DNA from: Chloroflexota bacterium
GTDB lineage: Bacteria > Chloroflexota > Anaerolineae > Promineifilales > Promineifilaceae
Direction: 5' to 3'
NCBI GenBank assembly: GCA_014584575.1
Contig: JACTMP010000002.1
Span: 62,001 to 126,000, forward strand
Length of the DNA stretch: 64,000 nt
The translations under genes were made by a program, and so were the position numbers. The notes beneath the pieces were generated by a model that searched no databases, was not told the DNA's origin, and saw nothing but the letters and a program-made list of their open reading frames with translations. This document shows, in pieces, positions 41,579 through 50,333 of the stretch; positions within the stretch are counted from its first letter, which is position 1, and each line of letters begins with the position of its first letter.

Positions 41579-43887
41579 TCTGGAATACCGGGCAAAGTAA
41601 AGACAAACTGACTGCCGCCGCCGGGAGCATCTTCCACCCAGATACGGCCGTGCTGCGCCTCAATCGCCATCTTGCAAAAGGTCAGCCCCAACCCGGCGCC
41701 ACGCACCGGCGCGCCGCCGGGATTGGTGCGTGTATAGCGTTCAAATGCCTGCTCGCGGAAGTCGAGCGGAATGCCCGGCCCACTGTCTTGAATGATGCAG
41801 CGGACGCCGGGTTCATAACCGGGCTGCTCCGTTTCCGGTTGCAGCGTAATGGCAATCTGGCCGCGTGTGGGCGCAAATTTGAGCGCATTGTCCAGCAAAT
41901 TGACCAGGACGCGCCGCACCAATTCGGCGTCTGCCCAGACAGGGGGCAGGTCGGGTACGGCCGTGATCGTCAACGTCAATTCCTTGTGCGCCAGCAGCGG
42001 TTGCAGGCGTGCCACCACCGCCTCCACCAGCGGCGGCAGGCGCATGGCATCCGCATCTACAATCGAGCGACCGGCCTCCATCCGGTGCATATCCATCAGC
42101 GAATCAACCAAATCTAGCAAGTCCTGGCTGCCCTGGTTAGCATTTTGCAGCAGCCTGCGGGCGGCGTCTCCATCCGCCGTTTCGGCCAGGTAATCCTGCG
42201 CCAGTTGCAGGGTAGTGGCCATCGTCGTCAGGGGATTGCGTAAATCATGCACAATCATGCGCGTCAGGTCATCGCGCCTTTCGGCCAGTTCTTGCTCCTC
42301 GGTCACATCGCGGAAAAGCAGCAGCCAGCCAATCAATTGGGCATCCCGGTCAAAAACAGGCGCTTCCTGCCGTTCCAGAATGCGACGGGGAGTGACGGGT
42401 GGGCAAAAATGGGCACGGCCGTAATCGCTGCGCATTTCGCCGGCGGCCAATTCTTGCAAGCGGGCGGCCAACTGCTTTTCATCAAACCCCAACCAGGGCG
42501 CGGTCGCCAACGTCAATGGTCTATTGGCTGCCAATGTGTTGCCCAGCAGCACGGCCGTTGTCGGATTAGCCAGCATCACCCGCCCTTGCCGGTCAACCAT
42601 CAGCACTCCCTCAGCCATGGCATTCAGCAACGCCTGTAGCTGCTGCACCCGCTGCGCCAGCGCCTCATCCGTCTGGGTATACAGGCGCACAATTTCGCCA
42701 TGCAGTCGGGCGTTGTGGGCGGCCACACTGGCCTGGGCGGCCACAGCGTGCAACAGTTCTAACTGCCAGCGATTATAAGGTCGGGCAGCGCCAAATCGCT
42801 GCAACACCATCACCCCAACCACAACATTGTCTAGCAGCAGCGGCAGCCCCAACCAGATGGTAGGCGGCGGCGCTGGCAGCGCCAGGTTGTGCCGCGTAGC
42901 AAAATGTAGGGTATCGGGATCGAGATGCAGGGTACGGCCGTGTGTCGCCACCCAATTCGTCAAATCATTCAGCGTTGCCGGCGCTAATTCACCGCTATCC
43001 AAATTCCCACCGGCCCATTGACCCTGTTCCTGCCAAAAAAGGCTAACCACGTCTACACTGACCAGTTCCGCTACCAGTTGCCCGGTGCGGCGCAGCACAT
43101 CAGGCAATTCCAAAGTTTGCCGCAAGGAGTGTTCGCTGCGGTTCAAAATGGCAAACTGCGCCAATTGCTGGGCCAGCGAAAACCGGCGCTGCCAGGAGAG
43201 CCAGAGTAACACGGCAAACACCGCCACCCCCAGACAAAAAACCACAAACGGCGGCACCCCCCCCAGGGCATAGACCATGCCGCCTAACAGGGCAAATGGC
43301 AGCGCCAGAAAACCGGCGGCCATTACCAGCAGCCCATTGTCGCGGAAGAAAACAGCAGGCGGTAGGCGCTGCGCCAGCCACCATACCAGCAGCCCGGCCC
43401 CATAGACCAGGCCAAAACCGGCCATCAAATAGAGAAAAAGGGGCAGTTCGGCGGCTGAGGTTTCGTCAAGAGGGGCCAGGCCGCTGCGCTGTGTGTAGGC
43501 CCAGGCGCCGGCCAGCAGCGCCAACAAATGAATGAGAAATGTGAGGATGCGCTGCCGAATGGTGGGCGCTTCCGGCCGTGCCTGGGGTGAAAACTCCCAC
43601 AACGGTCGCCACAGGGGGCGGCTCAGTTCGGCCAGGACAAAGCCGGACAGTAAGAGGGGTACGGCCGTGCCCAACCCCATCACCAGATAACTGCTGACCA
43701 TAACCACCGGCAGCAGCCCCACGCTGCTCATGGCCGGCGGCAGGCTCAGTTGAATGGTGATCACCGTGAGTACGGCCAATAAAATAACCAGCGGCGCGTC
43801 ACGGCTCTGTGTGGCTGCCCAAATTGCTGCCACCAGCAGCAAGAAGAGCAATCCCCACTCCAATGCCAGTCGCCAGGTTTTTTGCAT
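41554..43887 (-). CDS. Membrane sensor histidine kinase with GAF and PAS domains
   Basis: The product (about 777 aa) has eight or so hydrophobic segments over the first 240 residues, a GAF domain (about 265-420), a PAS domain (about 430-545) and a HisKA domain with the phospho-acceptor in IVHDLRNPL. An HATPase_c domain follows, with NLLDNALKF, DSGPGIP and GAGLGLTF blocks. The frame also reaches an ATG at 43917, but that lies inside the Y-shaped repeat. The ATG at 43887 (MQKTWRLALEW) is the more likely start, though no ribosome-binding site decides it. There is no response regulator beside it. Confidence 0.9.
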   Translation of the reverse strand: MQKTWRLALEWGLLFLLLVAAIWAATQSRDAPLVILLAVLTVITIQLSLPPAMSSVGLLPVVMVSSYLVMGLGTAVPLLLSGFVLAELSRPLWRPLWEFSPQARPEAPTIRQRILTFLIHLLALLAGAWAYTQRSGLAPLDETSAAELPLFLYLMAGFGLVYGAGLLVWWLAQRLPPAVFFRDNGLLVMAAGFLALPFALLGGMVYALGGVPPFVVFCLGVAVFAVLLWLSWQRRFSLAQQLAQFAILNRSEHSLRQTLELPDVLRRTGQLVAELVSVDVVSLFWQEQGQWAGGNLDSGELAPATLNDLTNWVATHGRTLHLDPDTLHFATRHNLALPAPPPTIWLGLPLLLDNVVVGVMVLQRFGAARPYNRWQLELLHAVAAQASVAAHNARLHGEIVRLYTQTDEALAQRVQQLQALLNAMAEGVLMVDRQGRVMLANPTTAVLLGNTLAANRPLTLATAPWLGFDEKQLAARLQELAAGEMRSDYGRAHFCPPVTPRRILERQEAPVFDRDAQLIGWLLLFRDVTEEQELAERRDDLTRMIVHDLRNPLTTMATTLQLAQDYLAETADGDAARRLLQNANQGSQDLLDLVDSLMDMHRMEAGRSIVDADAMRLPPLVEAVVARLQPLLAHKELTLTITAVPDLPPVWADAELVRRVLVNLLDNALKFAPTRGQIAITLQPETEQPGYEPGVRCIIQDSGPGIPLDFREQAFERYTRTNPGGAPVRGAGLGLTFCKMAIEAQHGRIWVEDAPGGGSQFVFTLPGIPEWGDGVMG

Positions 43888-43903
43888 GTAAGCAGGTAAT
43901 ATC

Positions 43904-43960
43904 AGCGGAGTTCGCATCCTCAGATGCGAACCGTGTGCATCCTCAGATGCACACTCCGCT
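43904..43960. repeat. Y-shaped double hairpin (two inner stems inside an outer stem)
   Basis: The outer stem is AGCGGAGT/ACTCCGCT. Inner stems are GTTCGCATC/GATGCGAAC and GTGTGCATC/GATGCACAC. The design matches 35240-35295 although most bases differ. Confidence 0.78.
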
Positions 43961-44004
43961 CATTGCGGTTTACTGAGTATGGCAATTTCCCAGAATCGCG
44001 TTAT

Positions 44005-44463
44005 TCACTCACCAGAAATGCCATAAGCGGCGCGGGTGGCGGGGTGGAGCAGCCAGGCCAGCCCCAATAGGGGTTGGAAGAGCGGGAAAAAGCCATAATC
44101 TATGCCAAAATAGCGCCATACGGTGCCGCCGATCATCTCTGGGTAAAGGATGCTCAGTGTGCCGACCACAAAAGTCATGATCGTTTCAAAAGTGAGAACG
44201 CCCACCGAGAGCCGCCACGCCCACCGCTCGCGTACAAAAAAGCCGATGGTAGCCGTCAGATAACAGGCAGCGGCTACGGCCGTGAGCGCCGGCCCCACAT
44301 AACTTGTTACCCCTTCCTTCAAAAAAAGCTGGTAGGCAGCCCGGAAAAAGGTGGAAATCGCCAGCACCGGATAGGAAATGCCTAAAATGAAACCGGTGGC
44401 GCGCAGCCAGCGGGGTAACGCCGGTTTGTTTGTTTCCAGGGTAATTGATTGTGAATTGTCCAT
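44005..44463 (-). CDS. Small four-helix membrane protein of unknown function
   Basis: The product has 152 residues with four hydrophobic segments (about 21-45, 58-82, 90-112 and 128-145) and a short polar N-terminus. I do not recognise the family. Gene orientation is shared with the histidine kinase downstream, which begins after a 45-bp gap holding the Y-shaped repeat. It is divergent from the propeller gene at 44519. Confidence 0.72.
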   Translation of the reverse strand: MDNSQSITLETNKPALPRWLRATGFILGISYPVLAISTFFRAAYQLFLKEGVTSYVGPALTAVAAACYLTATIGFFVRERWAWRLSVGVLTFETIMTFVVGTLSILYPEMIGGTVWRYFGIDYGFFPLFQPLLGLAWLLHPATRAAYGISGE

Positions 44464-44518
44464 AAACTGTCTATCCTTTGTGCCCCGATTTTAGCATGAT
44501 TGCAGTAAAATGACCGAT

Positions 44519-46018
44519 ATGTACGAACAAGACGACCACTTTGATGACGAACCCGAACCCTATTATTTTGAGCCAGAGCCAGAACCGGTCGTCTGGGCCG
44601 ATACGGAGATGCGCCGCCCATCGGGCTGCTGGCTGTTGATTGCTATTCTGTTAATCATCTCGCTGTTAGCCAGTTCATTATCGGGGCTGTTCTGGCTGGT
44701 GAATTCTCGCTCTGAATCGGGTCGCCCGGCCACCGTGCCCCTTCCCCGCGCCACCGTGCCCCTTCCCCGCGCCACCGCACCCATTGCCCAGGCAGAGGAG
44801 ACGCCGGTTACGGCCGTGCCCTCTCCCACACCCACCGTCAGCCCCACCCTCATCAACCGCATTGTCTATATTGACAGCGACGGGCAGATTGTCACCATTG
44901 CCCCTGACGGCAGCGACACCCGCCGCCTGACTGAGGGGGCCACCTTTTTCCAATTCCCGGCCTGGTCGCCGGATGGCAGCCAGATTGCCGCCATTGGCAG
45001 CAATAATCTGGGCGGCGCTGTTTTTGTAGTGGCCGACCACTCGTCCAAACAAGAGCCGCTTTCGCTGTATCTCAGCCGCCGTGGCGCCCCGTTTTATCTT
45101 TACTGGTCGCCGGATAGCCAGACAGTGAGCTTTCTGGCAAGCGATGTGCAGGGGATGGCGCTCTATCTGGCCCCGGCCGACGGCGCCACCGAAAGCCGCA
45201 AGCGCACTACCGGCGGCCCTTTTTACTGGCAGTGGACGGCCGACAGCCAGCAACTTCTCATTCACAGTGGTTTTTCTGGGCCGGGTTCGCGCCTGGAACT
45301 GCTGGAAGCGGCGGGTGATAAGGACGGTGCCCAAATTGCGCCGCCCGGCTTATTTCAGGCGCCAGGTATTTCTGGCGACGGCCGTTTACTGGCCTATGCT
45401 GAAGAGTTAACCGGCCTCACCAGCCGTGTTGTGGTCAATGACATCCAGGCGGGTGACAGCCAGACACAACCCCATGAAGGGCGCAGCATTCTCGGCCTCA
45501 GCCCGGATGCCGGTTGGCTGGCCTACATCAGCCCGGATACACCAGGTGAAACGGAGTTTATCGGCCCGCTACGACTGATGAATACCGCTACCGGGGAGAT
45601 TCGCCTGCTTAGCCGCAATGATGTGGTCGCTTTTTTCTGGTCGCCAGACGGCCGTTATCTGGCGGCCTTTTTGCCCAACTTGCCTGGGGGGGACATCAAC
45701 GTGGCGCTGCCGGGTAAGGTAAGGGCCAAAACGGCCGACCAAAACCAGATGCCCACCCTCAATCTGGTCATCTTTGAGGTTGCCACCGGTGAGGGGCGGC
45801 GCTTGTTCACGTTTGCCCCAACCCGGACGTTTTTGACCCAACTGCTCCCTTTTTTTGACCAGTATGCGCTCAGTCACCGTCTTTGGTCTCCCGCCAGCGA
45901 TGCCCTGGTACTGCCGGTATTGGAAGACGGCCGTAGCGCCCTATACGTTGTCCCCATTCACGGCGGCAGCACACAGTTTCTGGCCGAGGGGAGTATGCCC
46001 TCCTGGAGCCAGGAGTAA
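44519..46018 (+). CDS. Membrane-anchored TolB-like beta-propeller protein
   Basis: The product is about 499 residues: an acidic N-terminus (repeated EPEPE), a membrane helix near 40-62 (WLLIAILLIISLLASSLSGL), a Thr/Pro linker with two copies of ATVPLPR, and then WD40-like/TolB propeller blades (WSPDGSQIAAIG, WSPDSQTVSFLA, WSPDGRYLAAFLP). TAAAAT-type -10 sequence TAAAAT ends 7 bp before the ATG at 44519, giving a leaderless start; ATG 44510 is also in frame. The role is unknown; propellers of this type often bind partner proteins at the membrane. Confidence 0.85.
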   Translation: MYEQDDHFDDEPEPYYFEPEPEPVVWADTEMRRPSGCWLLIAILLIISLLASSLSGLFWLVNSRSESGRPATVPLPRATVPLPRATAPIAQAEETPVTAVPSPTPTVSPTLINRIVYIDSDGQIVTIAPDGSDTRRLTEGATFFQFPAWSPDGSQIAAIGSNNLGGAVFVVADHSSKQEPLSLYLSRRGAPFYLYWSPDSQTVSFLASDVQGMALYLAPADGATESRKRTTGGPFYWQWTADSQQLLIHSGFSGPGSRLELLEAAGDKDGAQIAPPGLFQAPGISGDGRLLAYAEELTGLTSRVVVNDIQAGDSQTQPHEGRSILGLSPDAGWLAYISPDTPGETEFIGPLRLMNTATGEIRLLSRNDVVAFFWSPDGRYLAAFLPNLPGGDINVALPGKVRAKTADQNQMPTLNLVIFEVATGEGRRLFTFAPTRTFLTQLLPFFDQYALSHRLWSPASDALVLPVLEDGRSALYVVPIHGGSTQFLAEGSMPSWSQE

Positions 46019-46075
46019 TTGTGCCCGTATGTTAAGCGTAGTTTGATCATTCTCGCCCTGCCTGTGCCCCTCTGG

Positions 46076-46081
46076 TACACT
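46076..46081 (+). promoter_or_regulatory. -10 element giving a leaderless start
   Basis: TACACT lies 7 bp before the ATG at 46089, the spacing expected for transcription starting on the start codon. Confidence 0.4.
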
Positions 46082-46088
46082 TTCGGTC

Positions 46089-47432
46089 ATGTTTGAGCAG
46101 AAACGGACTCCCCTCATCGTGGGCGTTTTGGCCCTGATTCTTGTTTTGGCGGCGGTGGCGGTTGGCTGGCGGGTGGTGCGCGGTGATGACAGCCTGCTGC
46201 GGAACGTGCGCGTGGCGGACGCCGAAATCAGCCCCAACGCCGATGGTATGAATGATGTGACCAACATCAGCTATCGGTTATCGCGCAACGGCCGTGTTTC
46301 CATCTACTTTGAAAACGAAAGCGGCGACCGCTTCTACTTCCGCGAAGAGAAACCACGCGGCGCGGGTGAGTACCGCGTGGCCTTCAGCGGCATTGTGGAT
46401 GGCTTTGCGCTACCCGATGATGAGATACAGGGGCAAATTCTCAGCCGTTTGCTGCCTGACGGCCGTTACACCTGGACGATAGAGGCTACCGATGACCGGG
46501 GCGTCACCGAACAGCAGCAGGGGCAAATAACCATCCGCGATGGCGACCCGGAATTGCCCGACATGCGGAATTTCACCCTGGATAGAGAGACGTTTTCCCC
46601 CAACCGAGATGGCATTGATGACCGCATCAGGGCGCAGTTTTTCCTGGCGAAAGATGTGGCCGACTTGCGCGTCTTTTTGGTGATGCCAGATGGTTCTGAA
46701 CAGCCGATTTTGGAATATGAACAAAACGTGCCGGCGCGCAGGGCAGGCTGGCATTATTACGACTATGCCGGCGGCGTAGACGAGGGGGCCACGCCGCCGC
46801 CGGATGGCACGTATCCCATTGTCGCCATTGCCCGCGACGAAGAGGGGCAGGTGGTGCGGGTGGAGAATGAACTTGCCATTGCCTATGGCGGTGTGCCCCG
46901 CGCCCATATTTTCCCGCCGCCAACGGGGGATACGGTAAGCTGGAATGTCACGGCCGTGCCCATTTGCGACACCCTCTACTTCACCCTCACCGTGGAAAAC
47001 TATGGCACAACCCCCATCCGCACCAGCGGCCCACCGCCGGGCACCGTGTACGATTCGGACTGGAACTATAACACGCTGGGTTGGTTTACCGAATCCGGCG
47101 CTTTTCGGGTAGGTATCGGCTTTGAAAACGAAATCACCAATTACCCCTACCGCTGGGCAGTGGGCAGCCCGGAAGATTTAACAGAGATTGATGGGCATTA
47201 TTACCTGATGCCCGGCGACCGCGCTGTTGTCACCGGCGGCATTCGTCTGACCAATGTCTTTGGTGTACGCAATCCACAACCCGTGTGGGCCGGTCTTATC
47301 CACGAAGATGTAGAAGTTTCCCAGTTTAATGCCCGCGTTGACCCGGCGGCAATTTTGGTGAACGCGCCCGATGAAGGGAATATGCCCACTTGCGAACCCC
47401 GTGAATTGCCACTGCGCCCCACAGAACAATAA
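46089..47432 (+). CDS. Membrane-anchored protein with FlgD-type Ig-like domains
   Basis: The product has 447 residues with an N-terminal membrane helix (residues 10-30) and two FlgD_ig-like domains, each opening with (S/F)SPN(A/R)DG(M/I)(N/D)D. A C-terminal beta-rich domain of about 160 residues follows, containing IRTSGPPPG and VYDSDWNYN. FlgD-like domains occur in exported structural proteins unrelated to flagella. No flagellar gene is in the window. A TACACT box 7 bp upstream suggests leaderless transcription. Function unknown. Confidence 0.78.
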   Translation: MFEQKRTPLIVGVLALILVLAAVAVGWRVVRGDDSLLRNVRVADAEISPNADGMNDVTNISYRLSRNGRVSIYFENESGDRFYFREEKPRGAGEYRVAFSGIVDGFALPDDEIQGQILSRLLPDGRYTWTIEATDDRGVTEQQQGQITIRDGDPELPDMRNFTLDRETFSPNRDGIDDRIRAQFFLAKDVADLRVFLVMPDGSEQPILEYEQNVPARRAGWHYYDYAGGVDEGATPPPDGTYPIVAIARDEEGQVVRVENELAIAYGGVPRAHIFPPPTGDTVSWNVTAVPICDTLYFTLTVENYGTTPIRTSGPPPGTVYDSDWNYNTLGWFTESGAFRVGIGFENEITNYPYRWAVGSPEDLTEIDGHYYLMPGDRAVVTGGIRLTNVFGVRNPQPVWAGLIHEDVEVSQFNARVDPAAILVNAPDEGNMPTCEPRELPLRPTEQ

Positions 47433-47433
47433 A

Positions 47434-47461
47434 GGGGCAGGTTGCCTGAGCAACCTGCCCC
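47434..47461. terminator. Perfect 12-bp hairpin between convergent genes
   Basis: GGGGCAGGTTGC, loop ctga, GCAACCTGCCCC lies directly after the stop at 47432 and before the convergent LysM gene end. There is no T-run, so it may rely on the stem alone or serve both strands. Confidence 0.7.
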
Positions 47462-47496
47462 CACTCGTCACTTGCAATAGCTAGAACCTGACCTGA

Positions 47497-48276
47497 CTAC
47501 ACAACTGGAATTTTGAGCACCTGCCCCGGCACAATGTAATGTGGATTGACGATGCCGTTTGCTTCGGCGATGTAAATCCAGCTCATGCCGAATTTTAGCC
47601 CTATGCGGAACAGATTATCTCCGGGCTGCACCACATAGTAGGTGTAGTTGCCATCAGGGGGCTGCCCGCCGCTGCCGCCGGTGCTGCCAGCGGGCGGGAT
47701 GCGGATGGCCTGCCCGACGACAATATGGTTGGGGTTGGGAATGCCGTTGTACCGCGCCAAAACCGTCCACGAATAGCCGTACATCAACCCAATGCGGAAC
47801 AGATTCTCCCCTGGTTGCACAATGTGGATGACTTCTTGGGTTGGTGGAGTGCCAATGGGTCCACCGCCAACACCCACGGGCGGTTGTGTCTGGTCAGTGG
47901 GCGCGGGCTGCGTCTGGTCAGTGGGCGCAGGCTGCGTCTCGTCGGTGGGCGCGGGTTGTGTCTCGTCGGTGGGCGCGGGTTGTGTCTCGTCGGTAGGCGC
48001 GGGTTGCGTCTCGTCGGTAGGCGCGGGTTGTGTCTCGTCGGTGGGCGCGGGTTGTGTCTCGTCGGTGGGCGCGGGTTGCGTCTCGTCGGTGGGCGCGGGC
48101 TGTGTCTGGTCGCCGGGTTCGGGCTGTGCTGTGCCGTCAGTGCCGCCGCCTATATTGGGATCGGGGGTGGCTGTGGGTTGACCGCTGCCAGGAATGGGCA
48201 TTTCGCAGGCAGATAAAACGAGCATGATGGATAAGAGTAAAACGAGGATGGTGAAAAGTTTTCGACGAGATGCCAT
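47497..48276 (-). CDS. Lipoprotein with a PAPTDETQ minisatellite and two LysM domains
   Basis: The product (259 aa) has a lipoprotein signal ending in LVLSAC, a linker of nine tandem TQPAPTDE/Q octapeptides, then two LysM domains (HIVQPGENLFRIGLMYGYSW and VVQPGDNLFRIGLKFG). LysM binds peptidoglycan or chitin-type glycans, so the protein should tie the outer leaflet or membrane surface to the wall. I chose the ATG at 48276, preceded by ggaggtcacaact on its strand; the frame goes 15 bp further. The linker length is set by a 24-bp minisatellite. Confidence 0.88.
   Translation of the reverse strand: MASRRKLFTILVLLLSIMLVLSACEMPIPGSGQPTATPDPNIGGGTDGTAQPEPGDQTQPAPTDETQPAPTDETQPAPTDETQPAPTDETQPAPTDETQPAPTDETQPAPTDETQPAPTDQTQPAPTDQTQPPVGVGGGPIGTPPTQEVIHIVQPGENLFRIGLMYGYSWTVLARYNGIPNPNHIVVGQAIRIPPAGSTGGSGGQPPDGNYTYYVVQPGDNLFRIGLKFGMSWIYIAEANGIVNPHYIVPGQVLKIPVV
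47885..48100. repeat. Minisatellite, nine 24-bp units in the LysM gene
   Basis: Each unit encodes TQPAPTD(E/Q). Units differ by a few synonymous changes (cggtaggc/cggtgggc). Because the unit is in frame, copy-number change alters linker length without shifting the frame. Confidence 0.9.
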
Positions 48277-48391
48277 AGTTGTGACCTCCACTGATTATTG
48301 ACGGCCGTGTTACCATTTTGCCCGGCCGACTAATTCATTTACATAACAGGTGAACATAATATAGCATGTTTTTAGCGTTACGTAAAGTTAT

Positions 48392-50044
48392 TCAGGTAGA
48401 TGGCATCATCGGAATTTGCACACCGCGCTCTTTAGCCGTCTGGATGGCTTCCGGGTAACCGGCGTCTACGTGGCGCACCACGCCCATACCGGGGTCAACC
48501 GTTAACACGCGCTGCAATCGGGCTGCCGCTTCTGGCGTGCCGTCGGCCACAATCACCTGCCCCGCGTGCAGGCTGTAGCCAATGCCCACGCCGCCGCCAT
48601 GATGAAAGCTGACCCAGGTGGCCCCGGCGGCGGTGTTGATGAGGGCGTTGAGGATGGGCCAGTCGCCAATGGCGTCAGAGCCGTCGCGCATCCCTTCCGT
48701 TTCCCGGTTGGGGCTGGCCACGGAACCGGCGTCCAGATGATCGCGGCCAATGACGATGGGCGCTTTCACCGCCCCGTGAGCCACCAGGTCGTTGAACAGC
48801 AGCCCGGCTTTGTCCCGTTCGCCATACCCCAGCCAGCAAATGCGGGCGGGCAACCCCTGGAAGTGAACTTTCTCCTGGGCCATCGTGATCCAGCGGCGCA
48901 GGGCTTCGTTTTCGGGGAACAGTTCCAGGATGGCCCGGTCGGTAACATAGATGTCTTCGGGGTCGCCGCTGAGAGCGACCCAACGGAATGGCCCTTTACC
49001 TTCGCAGAATAACGGCCGTATATACGCCGGTACAAACCCCGGATAACTAAACGCCTCCGTCACCCCTTCGTCAAACGCCCGCTGCCGCAAATTGTTGCCA
49101 TAGTCAAAGACAATGGCCCCCTGTTTTTTGAACGCCACCATCGCCGAGCACTGCGCCGCCATAGATTGCGCCGACAGGCGGGCAAATTCAGTGGGATTGG
49201 CGTCGCGCAGCTTTCGGCCTTCGTCAAACGAGAGCGTATGTGGAAAATAAGCCAGAAAATCATGCGCCGAAGTCTGGTCTGTGACCATATCCGGGATGCG
49301 CCCTTCGGCCAGCAAACGGGGAAAGACCTCGGCAGCATTACCGATCAGCCCAATCGAACGGGGCTGACCAGATTTGACATAATGTTCAACCCGTGCCAGC
49401 GCGTCGTTATAATCTTCGGCGACTTCATCAATATACCGGTGTTCCAGACGGCGGTTCGCCCGCCATTCATCCACCTCCACCAGCAGCCCCACGCCCCCGT
49501 TCATGGTAATGGCTAATGGCTGCGCACCGCCCATTTCTCCCAGTCCGGCCGTGAGTACCCATTTGCCCTGCAGCGAAGGCCAGCCCGCCTGCCGCGCCGC
49601 TTCGGCAAATGTCTCATACGTGCCCTGCAAAATGCCCTGCGTGCCGATGTATATCCAGCTACCGGCTGTCATCTGCCCGTACATAATCAGCCCTTCCGCT
49701 TCCCATTTGTCAAAATTCTCCTGGGTGGCCCAATGCGGTACCATATTGGAGTTCGCAATGAGAACACGCGGCGCGTCCAGGTGGGTGCGGAATACGGCGA
49801 CCGGTTTGCCACTTTGAACCAGCAGCGTTTCATCATTTTCCAGCGTTTGCAGGGCGTTCAAGATGGCGTCAAATGCCTCCCAGTTGCGGGCGGCGCGGCC
49901 ACGCCCGCCGTAAACAATCAGATTTTGGGGATCGCCGGCTACATCCGGGTCCAGATTATTTTGCAACATGCGGTAGGCGGCTTCTTGCAGCCATCCTTTG
50001 CAATGTAATTTTGTGCCAATGGGGGCACGCACGGTACGGGTCAT
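48392..50044 (-). CDS. hutU: Urocanate hydratase
   Basis: The 550-residue protein matches urocanase over its full length: an early [27 protein letters not shown] block (seen as [14 protein letters not shown]), the NAD-binding [14 protein letters not shown] region and the C-terminal catalytic block [20 protein letters not shown]. It converts urocanate to imidazolone propionate in histidine breakdown. The other hut genes are not in the window. The start is the ATG at 50044 with ggagaaaag upstream on its strand. Confidence 0.95.
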   Translation of the reverse strand: MTRTVRAPIGTKLHCKGWLQEAAYRMLQNNLDPDVAGDPQNLIVYGGRGRAARNWEAFDAILNALQTLENDETLLVQSGKPVAVFRTHLDAPRVLIANSNMVPHWATQENFDKWEAEGLIMYGQMTAGSWIYIGTQGILQGTYETFAEAARQAGWPSLQGKWVLTAGLGEMGGAQPLAITMNGGVGLLVEVDEWRANRRLEHRYIDEVAEDYNDALARVEHYVKSGQPRSIGLIGNAAEVFPRLLAEGRIPDMVTDQTSAHDFLAYFPHTLSFDEGRKLRDANPTEFARLSAQSMAAQCSAMVAFKKQGAIVFDYGNNLRQRAFDEGVTEAFSYPGFVPAYIRPLFCEGKGPFRWVALSGDPEDIYVTDRAILELFPENEALRRWITMAQEKVHFQGLPARICWLGYGERDKAGLLFNDLVAHGAVKAPIVIGRDHLDAGSVASPNRETEGMRDGSDAIGDWPILNALINTAAGATWVSFHHGGGVGIGYSLHAGQVIVADGTPEAAARLQRVLTVDPGMGVVRHVDAGYPEAIQTAKERGVQIPMMPST

Positions 50045-50067
50045 GCTCTTTTCTCCTGATAATGCAG

Positions 50068-50090
50068 CGCGATTTAGCAGGCAAATCGCG
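50068..50090. other. Stem-loop in the hutU leader
   Basis: CGCGATTT, loop agcaggc, AAATCGCG is a perfect 8-bp stem 24 bp before the hutU start. A regulatory or terminator role is possible; it could also be incidental. The rest of 50045-50333 holds no gene. Confidence 0.4.
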
Positions 50091-50187
50091 TTACAAGGTT
50101 TTTTAAGATGAAACGATAGTCTGATTGCCTAGAATTATAGGGTTCAATCCCAGGTCTTCAAAGACTGTGTCTCTAATCAACTGCTTA

Positions 50188-50196
50188 TGTTATAAT
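50188..50196 (+). promoter_or_regulatory. Extended -10 promoter of the response-regulator/kinase gene
   Basis: TGTTATAAT is an extended -10 element about 140 bp before the ATG at 50334. No strong -35 box is needed in such promoters. Confidence 0.55.
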
Positions 50197-50333
50197 CCGC
50201 AGGCAACGAGGGTTAAATCAATCAAATGACTTTCTCAACCACTAATTTTGCCGATTCTGCCAATAACAAATAGATGGAGAGTGTGGAGAGGGGGCGGGAA
50301 GTGTTATTTGTGCCATCTCTAAGCAAATGATTT

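Noticed and set aside
46089..47432. FlgD-like domains taken as a flagellar hook protein
   Set aside because: No other flagellar gene is present, and these Ig-like domains occur in many exported proteins.
47885..48100. 24-bp tandem repeat considered as CRISPR
   Set aside because: Units abut without spacers and encode an octapeptide in frame in a LysM lipoprotein gene.
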